From positions 1 to 64,000 of the forward strand of contig JABCPU010000016.1 in assembly GCA_016800925.1 (NCBI GenBank): a stretch of DNA of 64,000 bases. Reading direction: 5' to 3'. This DNA comes from Suillus spraguei (lineage: Eukaryota; Basidiomycota; Agaricomycetes; Boletales; Suillaceae). The notes below the pieces were generated by a model, which was given only the letters and a program-made list of their open reading frames with translations, was not told where the DNA came from and did not search any database. Position numbers and translations under genes: made by a program. Shown here piece by piece: positions 32,855 to 44,700 of this stretch (positions are counted from its first letter, which is position 1; every line of letters starts with the position of its first letter).

Positions 32855-35800
32855 ATGGCTTACGTCTCGAAAAAGGAGGACGAGAGCGGCCTTAGTTCTT
32901 ACTATAATAACAAGACAACGATTATTCAAGAGGCTCGTGTTTTCAACGATTCTCCAATTAGCCCAAGGAAATGCAGGGCTCTCCTCACTCGCATTGTCTA
33001 TCTGCTTTACATCGGGGAGACTTTCAGCGCACAGGAGGCCACAACGTTATTCTTTGGAACAACGAAGCTCTTCCAACACAAGGATGTATGTTCCTATTCT
33101 CTTCCCATTGTTATGCAGTGACCAGCTCATGTCTTGTGAAGAGCGCCTTGAGACAGATGGTGTATCTGGCCATCAAGGAACTCGCAACCACCGCTGAAGA
33201 TGTTATCATGGTCACAAGTAGTATTATGAAGGACATGCAACCAAACTCCGAGGTCATTTACCGACCAAATGCGATTCGTGCACTTTGCCGAATCATTGAC
33301 GTGCGTCTGCCCAGATTATGGAGTCCCATGCGCTCACGGCTGTATAGCCTTCCATGGCTCAAGGTGTAGAGCGTTTCTTCAAAGCCGCGATTGTGGACCG
33401 AACGCCTTCTATTTCATCTGCAGCACTCGTGTCCTCATATCATCTATTCCCTCTCGCGAAGGACGTGGTCAAGCGTTGGGTAAACGAGGCTCAGGAAGCG
33501 GTCAGCGCAAAATCATCATCATCTTTCTTCCCCGGTTCATCAGGTGGTGGTTATCTCAATTTTGGCTCGTCCGGAAATTCCAACAGCGGTTACCAACCTA
33601 TCCCTTCGACAAGCTATATCACACAATATCATGCACTTGGTCTTCTGTACTTGATTCGCCAGCAAGATAGGATGGCTGTCACTAAAATGATACAGCAGCT
33701 TGGTGGGGGCAAATCTGGTGCAGGCACAACGCTTAAAAATTCCATGGCTCTTTGCATGCTCATTCGGTATGCTGCGAAAGTGATGGAGGAAGATCCAAAG
33801 TATGTCTTTAGACACGTTATGAAACCAACTCCTCATTTTAGTTCTAGTGTTCAAAGACAGATCCTCGATCTTTTGGAAGGGTGGCTACGTCACAAGAGTG
33901 ACATGGTCAATTTTGAGGCAGCACGTGCTATTTGCGAGATGAAGAATGTCAATGCTTCACAACTCACCAAACCAATAGCGGGTTTGTAACAATCGAACTT
34001 TGATTATTTTTATCTGACCTGTTTACAGTACTCCAGCTATTCCTATCTTCTCCCAAACCTGTTTTGAAATTTTCTGCAACCCGAACACTGGCTACTCTTG
34101 CTTTGACCCATCCTGCTGCTGTGGCGTCGTGTAACGTTGATCTTGAGAATCTTATCACTGACCAGAATAGGAGTGTAGCAACATACGCCATTACTACCCT
34201 GCTTAAGGTAGGAATGAACTTGAAACAATTCTACACTTATTAATTGTTCCATAGACCGGAAATGAGGCGTCCGTTGACCGCCTCATGAAGCAGATCACTG
34301 GATTCATGTCAGAGATCAGTGATGAATTTAAAGTCATCATTGTCGATGCCATTCGCTCGCTATGCATCAAGTTCCCGACGAAGCACGTTTCCATGCTCGC
34401 TTTCCTTTCGGGAGTCCTCCGTGATGAGGGCGGATATGACTTCAAACGCGCTGTTGTGGAGGCTATGTTCGACATGATCAAATTCATCTCGGACTGCAAA
34501 GAGCAGGCGCTTTCGCATTTGTGTGAATTCATCGAAGACTGCGAATTCACGAAGTTGTCCGTGCGGATATTACACCTCCTTGGCCTCGAAGGTCCTAAAG
34601 CTCCTCAACCGACCAAGTACATCCGGTTCATCTACAACCGTGTCGTACTTGAAAATGCCACTGTACGAGCAGCAGCCGTTACAAGTTTGGCAAAGTTTGG
34701 CGTGAATGCGGTGGACGACGGTTTACGAAGAAGCATTGGCGTTCTGCTAAACAGGTCGGTGACTTTTTCTACGCCTGGAAAAAGTGACTGATGCAAGTTC
34801 TCAGGTGTTTGGACGACGTCGATGATGAGGTTCGTGATCGCGCCGCAATGTACCTGAAAGTCATGAAGGAGGCGTCCCTTGCGGATACTTATGTGAAAGA
34901 AGGTACGTGAGTTTTTTTGACGATTTCTATATTGCCTCATGATTTGCACAGAATCTGTATTCTCACTTGCTGCGCTCGAATCCAAACTCGTTGCGTATGT
35001 CAATGATGTTGATGCCAGTGCACAGCCATTCGATGCCTCGTCGATACCAAAGATCAGTCGAGCTCAACTTGCTGCTGAGTCAACTCGTCAGTATTCTTAT
35101 TTTCCCCTATTCTAGATTCTGACGCGTTTTCAGGTCCAAGCACGCTGGATACCATTGCTGCGCCCGCAACGAGAGCTTCGACATCTCCGCCACCTCCGAC
35201 AGCTGCAGAAACGCAATCTGCATATGTGCAGCAACTTGCAGATATACCACACTTTGCAGAGTACGGAACGGTCCTCAATAGCAGCGTAAAGCCTGTACAG
35301 CTCACGGAATCCGAAACCGAGTATCAAGTTACGTGTGTCAAGCACATATTCAGAGAGCATATCGTGTTCCAGGTCAGTAAACTGCACCGCATTTCATGAC
35401 GTTGTATCTGATTCAGTTCCTAGTTCAATGTATCAAATACTCTTCCAGATACTGTACTGGAGCAAGTGGTTGTAGTAATGCAGCCACAGGCCGATTCTGG
35501 CTTGACAGAAGACGTTGTCTTCCAAATTGACTCCCTCAGTTGCGCCAATTCACCTGGAATTGTCTATGTTTCTTTCAAGCGGGACAAACCCCGGGAGTAT
35601 ACCACCACCTCCTTCCAGTGCATCCTGAAGTTCATTTCCAAAGAACTGGATCCGTCAACGGGTCGGCCGGAAGAAGAGGGTTACGAGGACGAATACCAAC
35701 TAGAAGAGGTCGAACTTTCAGCCGGTGGGGACTATATCATTCCTAGTTATGCCTCTTTTTCATCCGAGTGGGATCGTCTACGGTCTGGTGCGACTGCTAC

Positions 35801-36149
35801 GGAAACGTTCTCACTTGGTGCGATGGAAAGTATCAAAGGTCCGTTCCACTCCTTCTGTACTCGTCCCGAATTTTCCACGGCTGATGCACCCACCCCATCC
35901 ACATTTACAGCTGCCTGTGACTCTATCATTGAGCTGCTCAACATGGAGCCTTTGGGTGGCACGGAAATACCGAATTCGCCATCTGTACACACGCTGCAAC
36001 TTTCCGGTTTAGTGACTGGGGGAGGAGGCAAGGTGCTTGTCAGGTGCAGAATGACTTTCTCACGAGGTCAGGGTGTTACGCTTGAACTTGGGGTGCGGGC
36101 AGAGCAGGAGAATGTATGCGCCTTGGTTGTATCTGTCGTCGGAGGCTAG
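32855..36149 (+). CDS. SEC21: Coatomer subunit gamma (gamma-COP)
   Basis: Ten exons: 32855-33085, 33142-33300, 33348-33981, 34029-34207, 34255-34754, 34805-34902, 34952-35086, 35134-35373, 35424-35838 and 35911-36149. About 942 residues if one break is corrected. The HEAT-like trunk is clear ([71 protein letters not shown]). The C-terminal appendage starts near [10 protein letters not shown] and includes [15 protein letters not shown]. Gamma-COP is part of the COPI coat for Golgi-to-ER traffic. The frame shifts by one extra A at 35340-35343 (GTCAAAGCAC where VKH needs GTCAAGCAC). Intron 35839-35910 is a multiple of three and was removed because [12 protein letters not shown] is then continuous. 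Confidence 0.95.
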
Positions 36150-36482
36150 AGCGACGCGAGATTGTATCACATGGTATCCCACTATCAGATAGTCAGTAAT
36201 GCATACGATTCTGCTATGTTCACACGTCGGCTGAGAGATTAGACATTGTTGGTGAGCGCTGAGCCATAAGGAGTAGTTCCATGTTCCGGTCAAGGCTGTC
36301 GCCGAATCTAAATATTGGAAGTCTCAAGACGACGGATGCGGCATGGGTTTTGAACGTTTACATGATTCAAATTGCTCAGGGAGTGTTCGTACGATTCCGC
36401 GGCTGTCGTACCACTTTCCACTGGCAGTGCCTTTAAGTCTCACATAATTTTTGTCATATAGTTGTGAGCTCGTTTCAAAGTT

Positions 36483-36489
36483 TATATAA
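36483..36489 (+). promoter_or_regulatory. TATA box of the pantothenate kinase gene
   Basis: TATATAA lies 37 bp before the start codon at 36526, so the leader would be very short if it directs transcription. Confidence 0.45.
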
Positions 36490-36525
36490 CTCAACTTTGT
36501 TCTGACCGTACCATCCAGACTCGCA

Positions 36526-38413
36526 ATGCATGCCCCTCTCCCACCGCCTTCGTTGCCCACCCCCAAGGCCATCCGTGTTAATACCAGAGGAGCAGTGATA
36601 CTTGCAGAGGAGTCGCCCGAGGTATGCATAGTTATCCCTTGAAGCTATGCATCACCTTGACTCCTCACATCTTAGACTCGAGACAGTCGGGGAATATACC
36701 TTCCAAACTATATCGAGCCAGTTTCACATATTGCGATAGACGTAAGCGCTAGTCCATTTCATTTATTATCCTCGTTATTGATGTCGTTGCAGATCGGCGG
36801 ATCACTAGCGAAGGTCGTTTACTTCACTCGTTCTCCTCAGTCTTCTCCATCTCCATCCACGCAGGGCAGTAACAGCTTCTCGACTTCCAGTACTGGTTCC
36901 CCATCTACGTCTCCACCAAATGTTACTTGTCCTATCCCCTCCAGCTCTTCGCAAACACGGAACGGAACCCTTACACCCCGTGTCCTCGAATGCCATTACA
37001 ATGGAAATGGACACAGCAATGACCATGGCCACCATCTCCCCAACACCCTAGATTCTCTCGACACAGACCTTTTGCACTCTAGCATCCTGAAACGCACGAC
37101 CGAAGTCCGTCATATTCCCGGCGGTTCCATCAACTTTGAGCGGTTCGAAACATCTAACATTTCCGCACTCATCGCCTTCATATCGGAGCTCATAACTCGC
37201 TCTGCTGTTGCGAATGGTGTCTCCATCGAGGAGATGCGCCGCGGCGTTAAGATTTCAGCCACTGGTGGTGGCGCACACAGGTTTGGCAAGTTGTTCGAGG
37301 GTGAACTTGCAGTGGATGTGCAGAGAGAGGACGAGATGGAGTGTCTGATCGAGGGGATGAAATTTATGGTGACGATCCCAGAGGAGGTGTATTACTTCTC
37401 CGATGAACTCATCCAAGAAGTAACCCATCACGTATCGAGGGACGCGCAGAACGAGATCGGACCTGCGCCAAATGGGAATGTGACGCCCAGCACGAGTGCA
37501 GAACCCGTTCTGGAGCGGCCATCGCCAAACCCACCGCAGTATGCCGTGACGTTCGAAACGAGCGAACCTTCTGCGCATCTTCCCTGTTTGCTTGTCAACA
37601 TCGGATCTGGTGTATCTATAATAAAGGTGGATGCTGATGGGTCGTTTGAACGTGTCAGTGGAACAAGTCTTGGTGGGGGGACTTTATGGGGACTTCTCAG
37701 CTTGTTGACGCCCGCCCGGACATTTGACGGTAAGTAAAAGACTTTGTGGCTCTGATCGGTGTCTTATTTTTGGGACAGAAATGCTCGCATTGTCCGAAAA
37801 GGGCGATAATGCCAGTGTAGATATGCTCGTTGGTGATATCTATGGTTCGGATTACAGCAAGCTTGGACTAAAGTCCACCATGATAGCAAGTTCCTTTGGA
37901 AAAGTTTTCAGGAGCCGAGGCGAGGCGAAGGAAGAAGGCGAACGTGGGCTGTTCCGAGCAGAGGACATCAGCCGAAGCTTGCTCTACGCTGTGTCGAACA
38001 ACATTGGGCAAATTGCGTGAGTTGCATATATATAGACGCACTAGAATGTGCATGGGCTGACAGCACGGCCAGGTACATGAATGCAGAAAAGTATGGTCTA
38101 GACAGGATTTACTTTGGTGGGTTCTTCATACGTGGTAGGTCGAGTTCTTTATATCTTTTGTGGTGATTATGATGAAATTTTTACGTTTCAGGACATGCAG
38201 CGACGGTAGCTACACTGTCGTATGCTATACGCTTCTGGAGTAAAGGAACGAAACGAGCATTATTTTTCCGGCACGAAGGATTCCTGTAAGTTGATCGATC
38301 GCAACGCATTGAGCAGTGTTAAATGAAAGTTTCCCCGTAGGGGCTCAATCGGAGCATGGATCAAGAATATTGATGTGGAAGAGACAACACTGCCGTCACA
38401 GCTGCTGTCATGA
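36526..38413 (+). CDS. CAB1: Pantothenate kinase (eukaryotic type)
   Basis: Seven exons: 36526-36621, 36676-36741, 36793-37729, 37779-38016, 38073-38134, 38192-38285 and 38341-38413; 521 residues. The phosphate-binding start HIAIDIGGSLAKVVYF is followed by a Ser/Thr/Pro-rich insert of about 60 residues. The core then runs GGSINFERFET, KISATGGGAHRFG, LLVNIGSGVSIIKV, GTSLGGGTLWGL and IYFGGFFIRGH. The enzyme phosphorylates pantothenate, the first step of coenzyme A synthesis, in the cytosol. Another insert, poorly conserved, lies near HVSRDAQNE...NPPQ. The stop follows LPSQLLS. The gene is tandem with SEC21, 376 bp apart. Confidence 0.96.
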
Positions 38414-39096
38414 ATATTCCTGAAGGGGCAGGTTCACGTTTACTTATTCAATGTTTACATGGATATTCATTGTTTATGTGCCTTCAGATAGGCTTATCTT
38501 ATGTACATGGAAGAATTCGGTGCGATTCTGATCAATTTGCAAATATATGAGAACACTATAAGGCAAAGTCGGCCGCCGGGTCATTACGGTGTTTCAGTAA
38601 ATGCGCTGCGGTACAATACAAGGCAGTACTGAATGTGTGAGCTGCGCCCACCCGTACTAGTAAGCTATGAGTCATTAATAATAACATTCACACCTAGCCT
38701 TTGCCTAGACTAGTCTCTTTTAACCGCTAATACTATCACTACTACCACAGCAGCTTACTAGTAGTAGAACACATCATCAAGGAAGTCTAACGTGAAGTTA
38801 CTGTCAGGGAAGTGAACCGTTGACAGTGCGAGCGGGTTTAGCCACGTGGACTCGGATACCCTGTGAATCGCATCCGACCTCCTGCTTTAACCGAGTTTCA
38901 GTTAGTCGCCTCGTCACAAACGCTCCAACACCCTAATTATTAGTACCACGATACAAAATTTAAAGGATTCGGTAGTTGCAAAATAAAGTGGTAACGACTC
39001 ATATTAACGTTGCTTTCTTGTAATACCCCTCAGTGACGACAAGTAGCACCCGTGGGAATATTGATCATTATAGCAGAGTAAAAAAAGGTTGCGGAT
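38414..39096. other. Spacer between pantothenate kinase and homeobox gene
   Basis: No coding exon. It holds the 3' flank of the kinase gene and the probable promoter of the homeobox gene. A repeated CTACTAGT-like motif occurs near 38655 and 38757. Confidence 0.4.
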
Positions 39097-41323
39097 ATGG
39101 AATATCAGCAGTCCATATACAAGCCTTTGTCATGTCTCTCCCTTGAAAGCTGTCCCCCATCAGCCGCCATGGAATTAACCATGGACAACGTTCTCTTCCC
39201 CACTCATCGTTCACAAACCAATAATCACACCATATCTGCTTCTTCATCTGTCCTTGGCGACGTTGACGCCGACGACCACAGCACTGTTTCAACACCTATA
39301 GCTATTCAAGACGATGAAAAGCCTCACAAAAAGGTGCACGATGCTGAAACAGCTGACAAGGGCACCTCTGGAAAGAAACCTCGTCATCGTCACAGTCCAA
39401 ATCAACTCGCAGCACTCAACGAGCTCTATGAGAAAAATGAGCATCCCAGCCTAGACGACAGGACAGACCTTGCTGAGAAGCTTGGAATGTAAGTTCCCCT
39501 TTTAGGTACCCCTCATGATTTTATTGATTTGGGCGTCTGTTGCATTTATGTGCATTCAACATCCTGTCTTCCATCCATTTGCTTTCAGGGAAACCAAGAC
39601 GGTTAATGCGTGGTTTCAAAATAAGAGAGCTTCCACTAAGAAGCGCAATAAACCAGCAGCATCGGCTTCTACTGACGCACCGCCCCAAAAAAGTCCATCA
39701 TCTACGCTTCCATCAATAGCAAACCTTTTAAACTCCTCATCACCTCCACCCAGTGCTTCCTCGCGTAACGTTCCATCCCGTTCCCATCCTTCATCATCAT
39801 CACGCAAGAAACAGAAGGATATTCTGCAACTTCATGACCAGCATATCAATGAACCCCGTTACAATCATGACAAGTCTTTCGCCCCCGAGTTCTTGCCACA
39901 AGATCGGTTTGTGCCTGAGAACCAGGCTGTCGATAGCGATCGGCACCATGCCGTCCATGCCGAAAGGGGCCACTTTGTACCCGACGCAGATAGCCGCTTT
40001 GTCTCCGAGAACGACGGTGCAAGTGATGGTGTTACGTCTCGCAAGGGCAAAAGTGAACCAGCTCGCAACAGAACAACCCCTGAGCAAGCTGACGAACTTC
40101 GTCGCGCTTATGCGATAAATGCACATCCATCCAAGGATGAGAGAGAAGAACTCGCTGATCGAATTGGCATGTCAGTGGTGGTTTATCAGGATCATCGTAT
40201 CATCCTACTTATCTTGTATCAATAGGCGCCTTCAGAGCGTGACAAATTGGTTTCAGAACCAGCGTACTCAGGCCAGGAAGCATAAGGAAGACCACCATCC
40301 CCTCACATCATCGTCATCTGCAACTGCAGATGCCTCATCTCACCCATCTTCTATCAACGATGATGATCATGGGCCTTCATTGACCCATCTAAACTTCCCT
40401 CCAAGAGCATCTCATCCATCCCTTGTTCCGGACCGTCACCTGCCTCTTCCCTCTCTTCCGTTCCTCAAGTTGTCTCCACCTGAACTTGATGAAGTGAAGA
40501 TACCGCGCAGCCGAATGTCTTTGCCGCCATCTTCGAATCCCCGTATTACTTCGCCCCGCATGCGAAGAAGCGTCACGCCATATTCAAGGGATCGCGAAGA
40601 GATGCCTCGGACTAATGAGGGCATCAAAGGAGAGGACGCACAATCCCGTCCTCGCCGCTCTCGCCCTGAGCCATACCAGCTGGAAGCACTCAAAAAGCTG
40701 TTGCATCGCACGTCGACGCCAAGTATCGAGCAAAGGAACGCCCTTGCACTGGAAGTGGGAATGTACGTAAACCCAATTTTGGCATATCCTTTACTCACCT
40801 CCCCGCTAGGGATATTGGCAAAGTTACGAATTGGTTCCGTAACATTCGCCAAACAGCCCGCAAGCGAGCCAAGCGGGCTGGTGTTCCTCTTCCTCGCGCC
40901 CCCAGGGGCCGTGGATATCAATACAACTTTTCCCGCGAAACTTCATCAGGCTCATCTTCCCAAGACGAAGATGAAGATGATGCAATGGATCTGGATGACG
41001 AGGACACCATGGAATTTGATGAACGCAGCGAAGAGGACTTCCAAGAAGCAGTGACCCCTGGCATGTCGCCTTCTCCTCCTCCACAAAAACGCATTCGGTC
41101 ACATGTTCCACTTCCAATGCCCCGTGGTGTGGGCAACATTGGTGTCGAAAGCATGGGCGTGGGGCTCATTGAACCCGCTGCCTTTCAAGAGCTTGAGATG
41201 GCCGTGGGAATGTCTGCGGGACCTAGCGAGTACGGTAACGCAGACGCTACAACATTCTCTGGTGTGAAAATTGAGGATGCATTGTTATTATTGAGCTTTC
41301 ATCATCAACACGCTGTGCATTAG
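39097..41323 (+). CDS. Triple-homeodomain transcription factor
   Basis: Four exons: 39097-39488, 39589-40170, 40226-40762 and 40810-41323; 674 residues. Three homeodomains lie at about residues 90-150, 283-345 and 463-523. Their third helices read VNAWFQNKRAS, VTNWFQNQRTQARK and VTNWFRNIRQTARK. Each is preceded by a helix-1/2 block (QLAALNELYEKNEHPSLDDR; ADELRRAYAINAHPSKDERE; QLEALKKLLHRTSTPSIEQR). All three introns fall at the same place, splitting the Met codon (AT|G) after helix 2. Linkers are Ser/Pro-rich and the C-terminus acidic, which fits activation. Helix 3 residues that contact DNA (W, F, N, R) are kept in all three. The start could also be 39169. Its targets are unknown. Confidence 0.92.
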
Positions 41324-41795
41324 GGTATGTGGTCCATTTTGTATCCAAGGGGCAGGTTCTCACGTGTTGTTTCATGTAGATGACTGATCATCGTTCAGAG
41401 CTATTTATATCAGCAACATGATGTGTTTCAAGGCCTGCCCACCAAGTGTATCGACTATCATTACCCATTCGCGTGTTTTTCTGATCTTCGCTCCCCATCA
41501 TCATCCCACAATATTGCATACCGCATGGATGCGTCCATATTCATTATTGTTGCTTAATTGCCTATATTTTTTTTTTGGTTTCTTGCCATCATTTTCAAAG
41601 TGCGTACAATACATGAGTTCGATTTTATCTCTCTGTACTGGCACGATTTGTATGCTTTCCTGGTATTTAAATAAATATGTTGCGGTTGCATATAACTATC
41701 TAGTCAGTATTGTATGTTTGTTTGTCGTAGATAATTATTCCGTGTTACAATGACAACTACTTGTAGAGCTACAGCGAAGACGTGAAGAGACTGAT
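41324..41795. other. Convergent 3' gap between homeobox gene and NTE1
   Basis: AT-rich, with long T runs, as expected of 3' untranslated DNA. No gene is seen. Confidence 0.4.
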
Positions 41796-44700
41796 CTACA
41801 CCGAATTGCGTCTTGCGCTTCTTCCTTTCCTACTACCCTTGTTATTATTTACGCCGTAACCATCGAGGTTCGGAACGGGCAGCTTTCCCTCATCTTCCCA
41901 CTTGTCAAGGATCTCGACCGCAGCGAGATACCCCTTCTTCTGAATCTCATCGAACTTGCTGAATTGGAGTGTGCCATACTGTACGCGTTTCAGTGTCATA
42001 CAGTCAAAATATAGGAGTATTCATACCTCCTGAACCGGCATCTGCATGTACAGGCAGTTCCGCGTGACTTTGGCTGCCTCTAGAGTGTGCACACTCGACA
42101 CGCTTCGAACACGTAAGAACCGTATAAACTGATCGTACAGTATGGGAAACTCACTAGGCCAGTCGACTTTGGATTTCGGTGATCGCAGGCACAGTTCGAG
42201 CGCTCGAGAAGGGGTTCCATCGGTTGAACAAGAGCCACCACCCAGAAACAGCGTCACCAAAGTTTCGAGGGGAGTTGTCGTCAACCTGGGTAATAGAGTG
42301 TAAGACACAGAAGTAGGGGTGACAATTTTCAACAAAAACCTACAGCACCGACATCCACAGCAAGCACAACACTCGCGCCCATCGAGAGCATTGTTGACAC
42401 CTAATGCTATATTTTAGGGGCCAGCCTGAATCAGCAGTGATTAACTACTCACGGGTAGGTTATCGACTACGGAAGGCAATCTCATAAGCAACGGAAAGCA
42501 AGTTGAACGAAGGAACGCACTATATCCACCATCAACAAGCATGCTGCCGTTGTCACATAATGGAGGCAGTAGTCCAACCAGAGTCATGGAAGCACCTAGA
42601 TCATTCGTGAGCTCATATCAACAAAGTCGGCTCGACGGCCTCACGGATGAACCTCCAGGCATAACCACTTTCATGAATCTCCATGCGGGATGTGTTGATG
42701 TTCGTAGTATTACAGAAGTACGGTAGCCACATGTCTTCTATATGAAGATCATAGAAAGCCTGACAAACGTGTTAAAAACGTAGGTCCAGGCTAACTTCCC
42801 AAATACTTACTTTGTAAATAGCTCTGTTAAACGCATGGCCCTGAAGCGAGCATGAATGTGTGGGGCAATGTGAAGTGTGATCAGATGACTTACAGTGGTA
42901 TAAGCAACGAGGGGGTACGTAAGATCTGCAAGTATACTCGAAATATTTCCCATTCTTCCGCTGAACTGCTTAGCGCGACTGGCGCTTATTATAATATCGC
43001 ACTCGCGTGCGTAAAGACCACCTATAAATGCGCCGATACTAGTACCGGCGATGTAGTCGATGGGAAACCCACGCTCCTCGAGCGCACGCAAGACACCCTG
43101 TCATCTTATCAGCGGATAATACAACTATACGGAGATACTACTGACGAGATGCGAAATGCCGCGAGCCCCACCACCACCGAGAACAACTCCAATAGATTTT
43201 GCACAGAGTCTCCTAGCCAGACGAGAAAAATCATTGATCATAGGATGTGGTTGCGGCCTTGTGTGCCTAGATCTCCCCTATACTTCTGAATGCCACTCTG
43301 CACTCTATCCTTGAGGTTCTTGAATGCAATGACAACATCGGGATCTTGTATCTGAGTGGTTTTCACCATCGGAACTGCCAGACCCTATTGTCTACGTCTG
43401 AATTATCAATCCAAGAGTGAAAGTCTGTGTGTACGCACCGGAAGTTCGACGTGAATATGTTGGTGCACCCAAGGTCGATTCTGTACCTTTATGAGATCAG
43501 CCATTCATAAACCAACTCTCATGACACACCTTTAGCCATTCGCGTGTCGACCCAGGGGCTACCAAACGTTCGGGATGGAGTATCACAAGCTCTTTCCGTG
43601 CTGTGGTCTTCATTGAAAGTAGTAACCTTTCGTATTCTCCAATGCTCGGATCGTCACCCATCCCAACCACCATCACAAAATCAGCCTAACATGAAGGCTT
43701 ACAGCGTTCTGAAGCCTTGTGAGCTATGAGTGACTTACCTGTCGGATGCAAGTCTGTGTCCAGGGGCTGTTGACAGGTGAATCAGCGACATAAAGCACTG
43801 TTCTATATCTTTGCTCTTGATCTGCAAGCCAAGCTGCAGCCTTGAGCGTGCCCATACGAGAGAATGCATGACGGCCAAGATGGCTTGACACAGAGGCTTG
43901 AGTTAAATACGATGTCTTCGCGCCCATCCCTTCCAACGCAGTCTTCAGTTTCCGGGCAAAAGTTTCTATAGGGACATTTCGCGATACTGGGAGAATGGCC
44001 ACGGTCTTTAAGTTAGTGTTGTTCCGTCCTAGTTCAAACGCAGTATTGCGTGTTTGGACATCACTTGACGCATCCATCTCGTCACGTACGCGAGAGGCAA
44101 TTGTCCGTAGCAGCCTAAACATGGTTAGAGACGAGCCTTACATCACAAAATAGCGCTTACTGTGCAGTCGTTTGTGGATTTCTGAGCATAGCATGAGCGG
44201 ACAGCACAAGAACATGGAAGATGGGAACTTACCTTGAGGAAATGGCGTTGAACAGCGTCTGGGGCATTCTAATCAGCTCAGAGTCCCGGATTGCATGCAT
44301 TGTCGTTCTGCGCGTTGAACTGGTGATGACGTCCAACTCTCCAACAGTATCGCCTTGTCCGTATTCGCCAGTAATTATGACTTTGCCACCTTCTCCCTCG
44401 GTAATTGCCCGTAGTCGTCCGTTAATGACGATGTAGAAACTATCACTAATGTCTTCAGGGCGCCAAAGAACTTGACCTGCGTTGACGTGCATCCAATCAA
44501 GCGAAGCGTCAATTTGCAGGACTACCACATCATTAGCACATTACAAGAGATGGTTGGAGGCGGTGCTAACCTAAAGGTGACAGCAGTGAAATGAGACGTT
44601 TTGCTAATGTAAGCTGCACGATAGGTCGTTTCTCCACCAGACGTTCAAGGGAGTGAGCAGGCAGAAATCCCACATATGTATCAGTCTTCGCTTGGATGTC

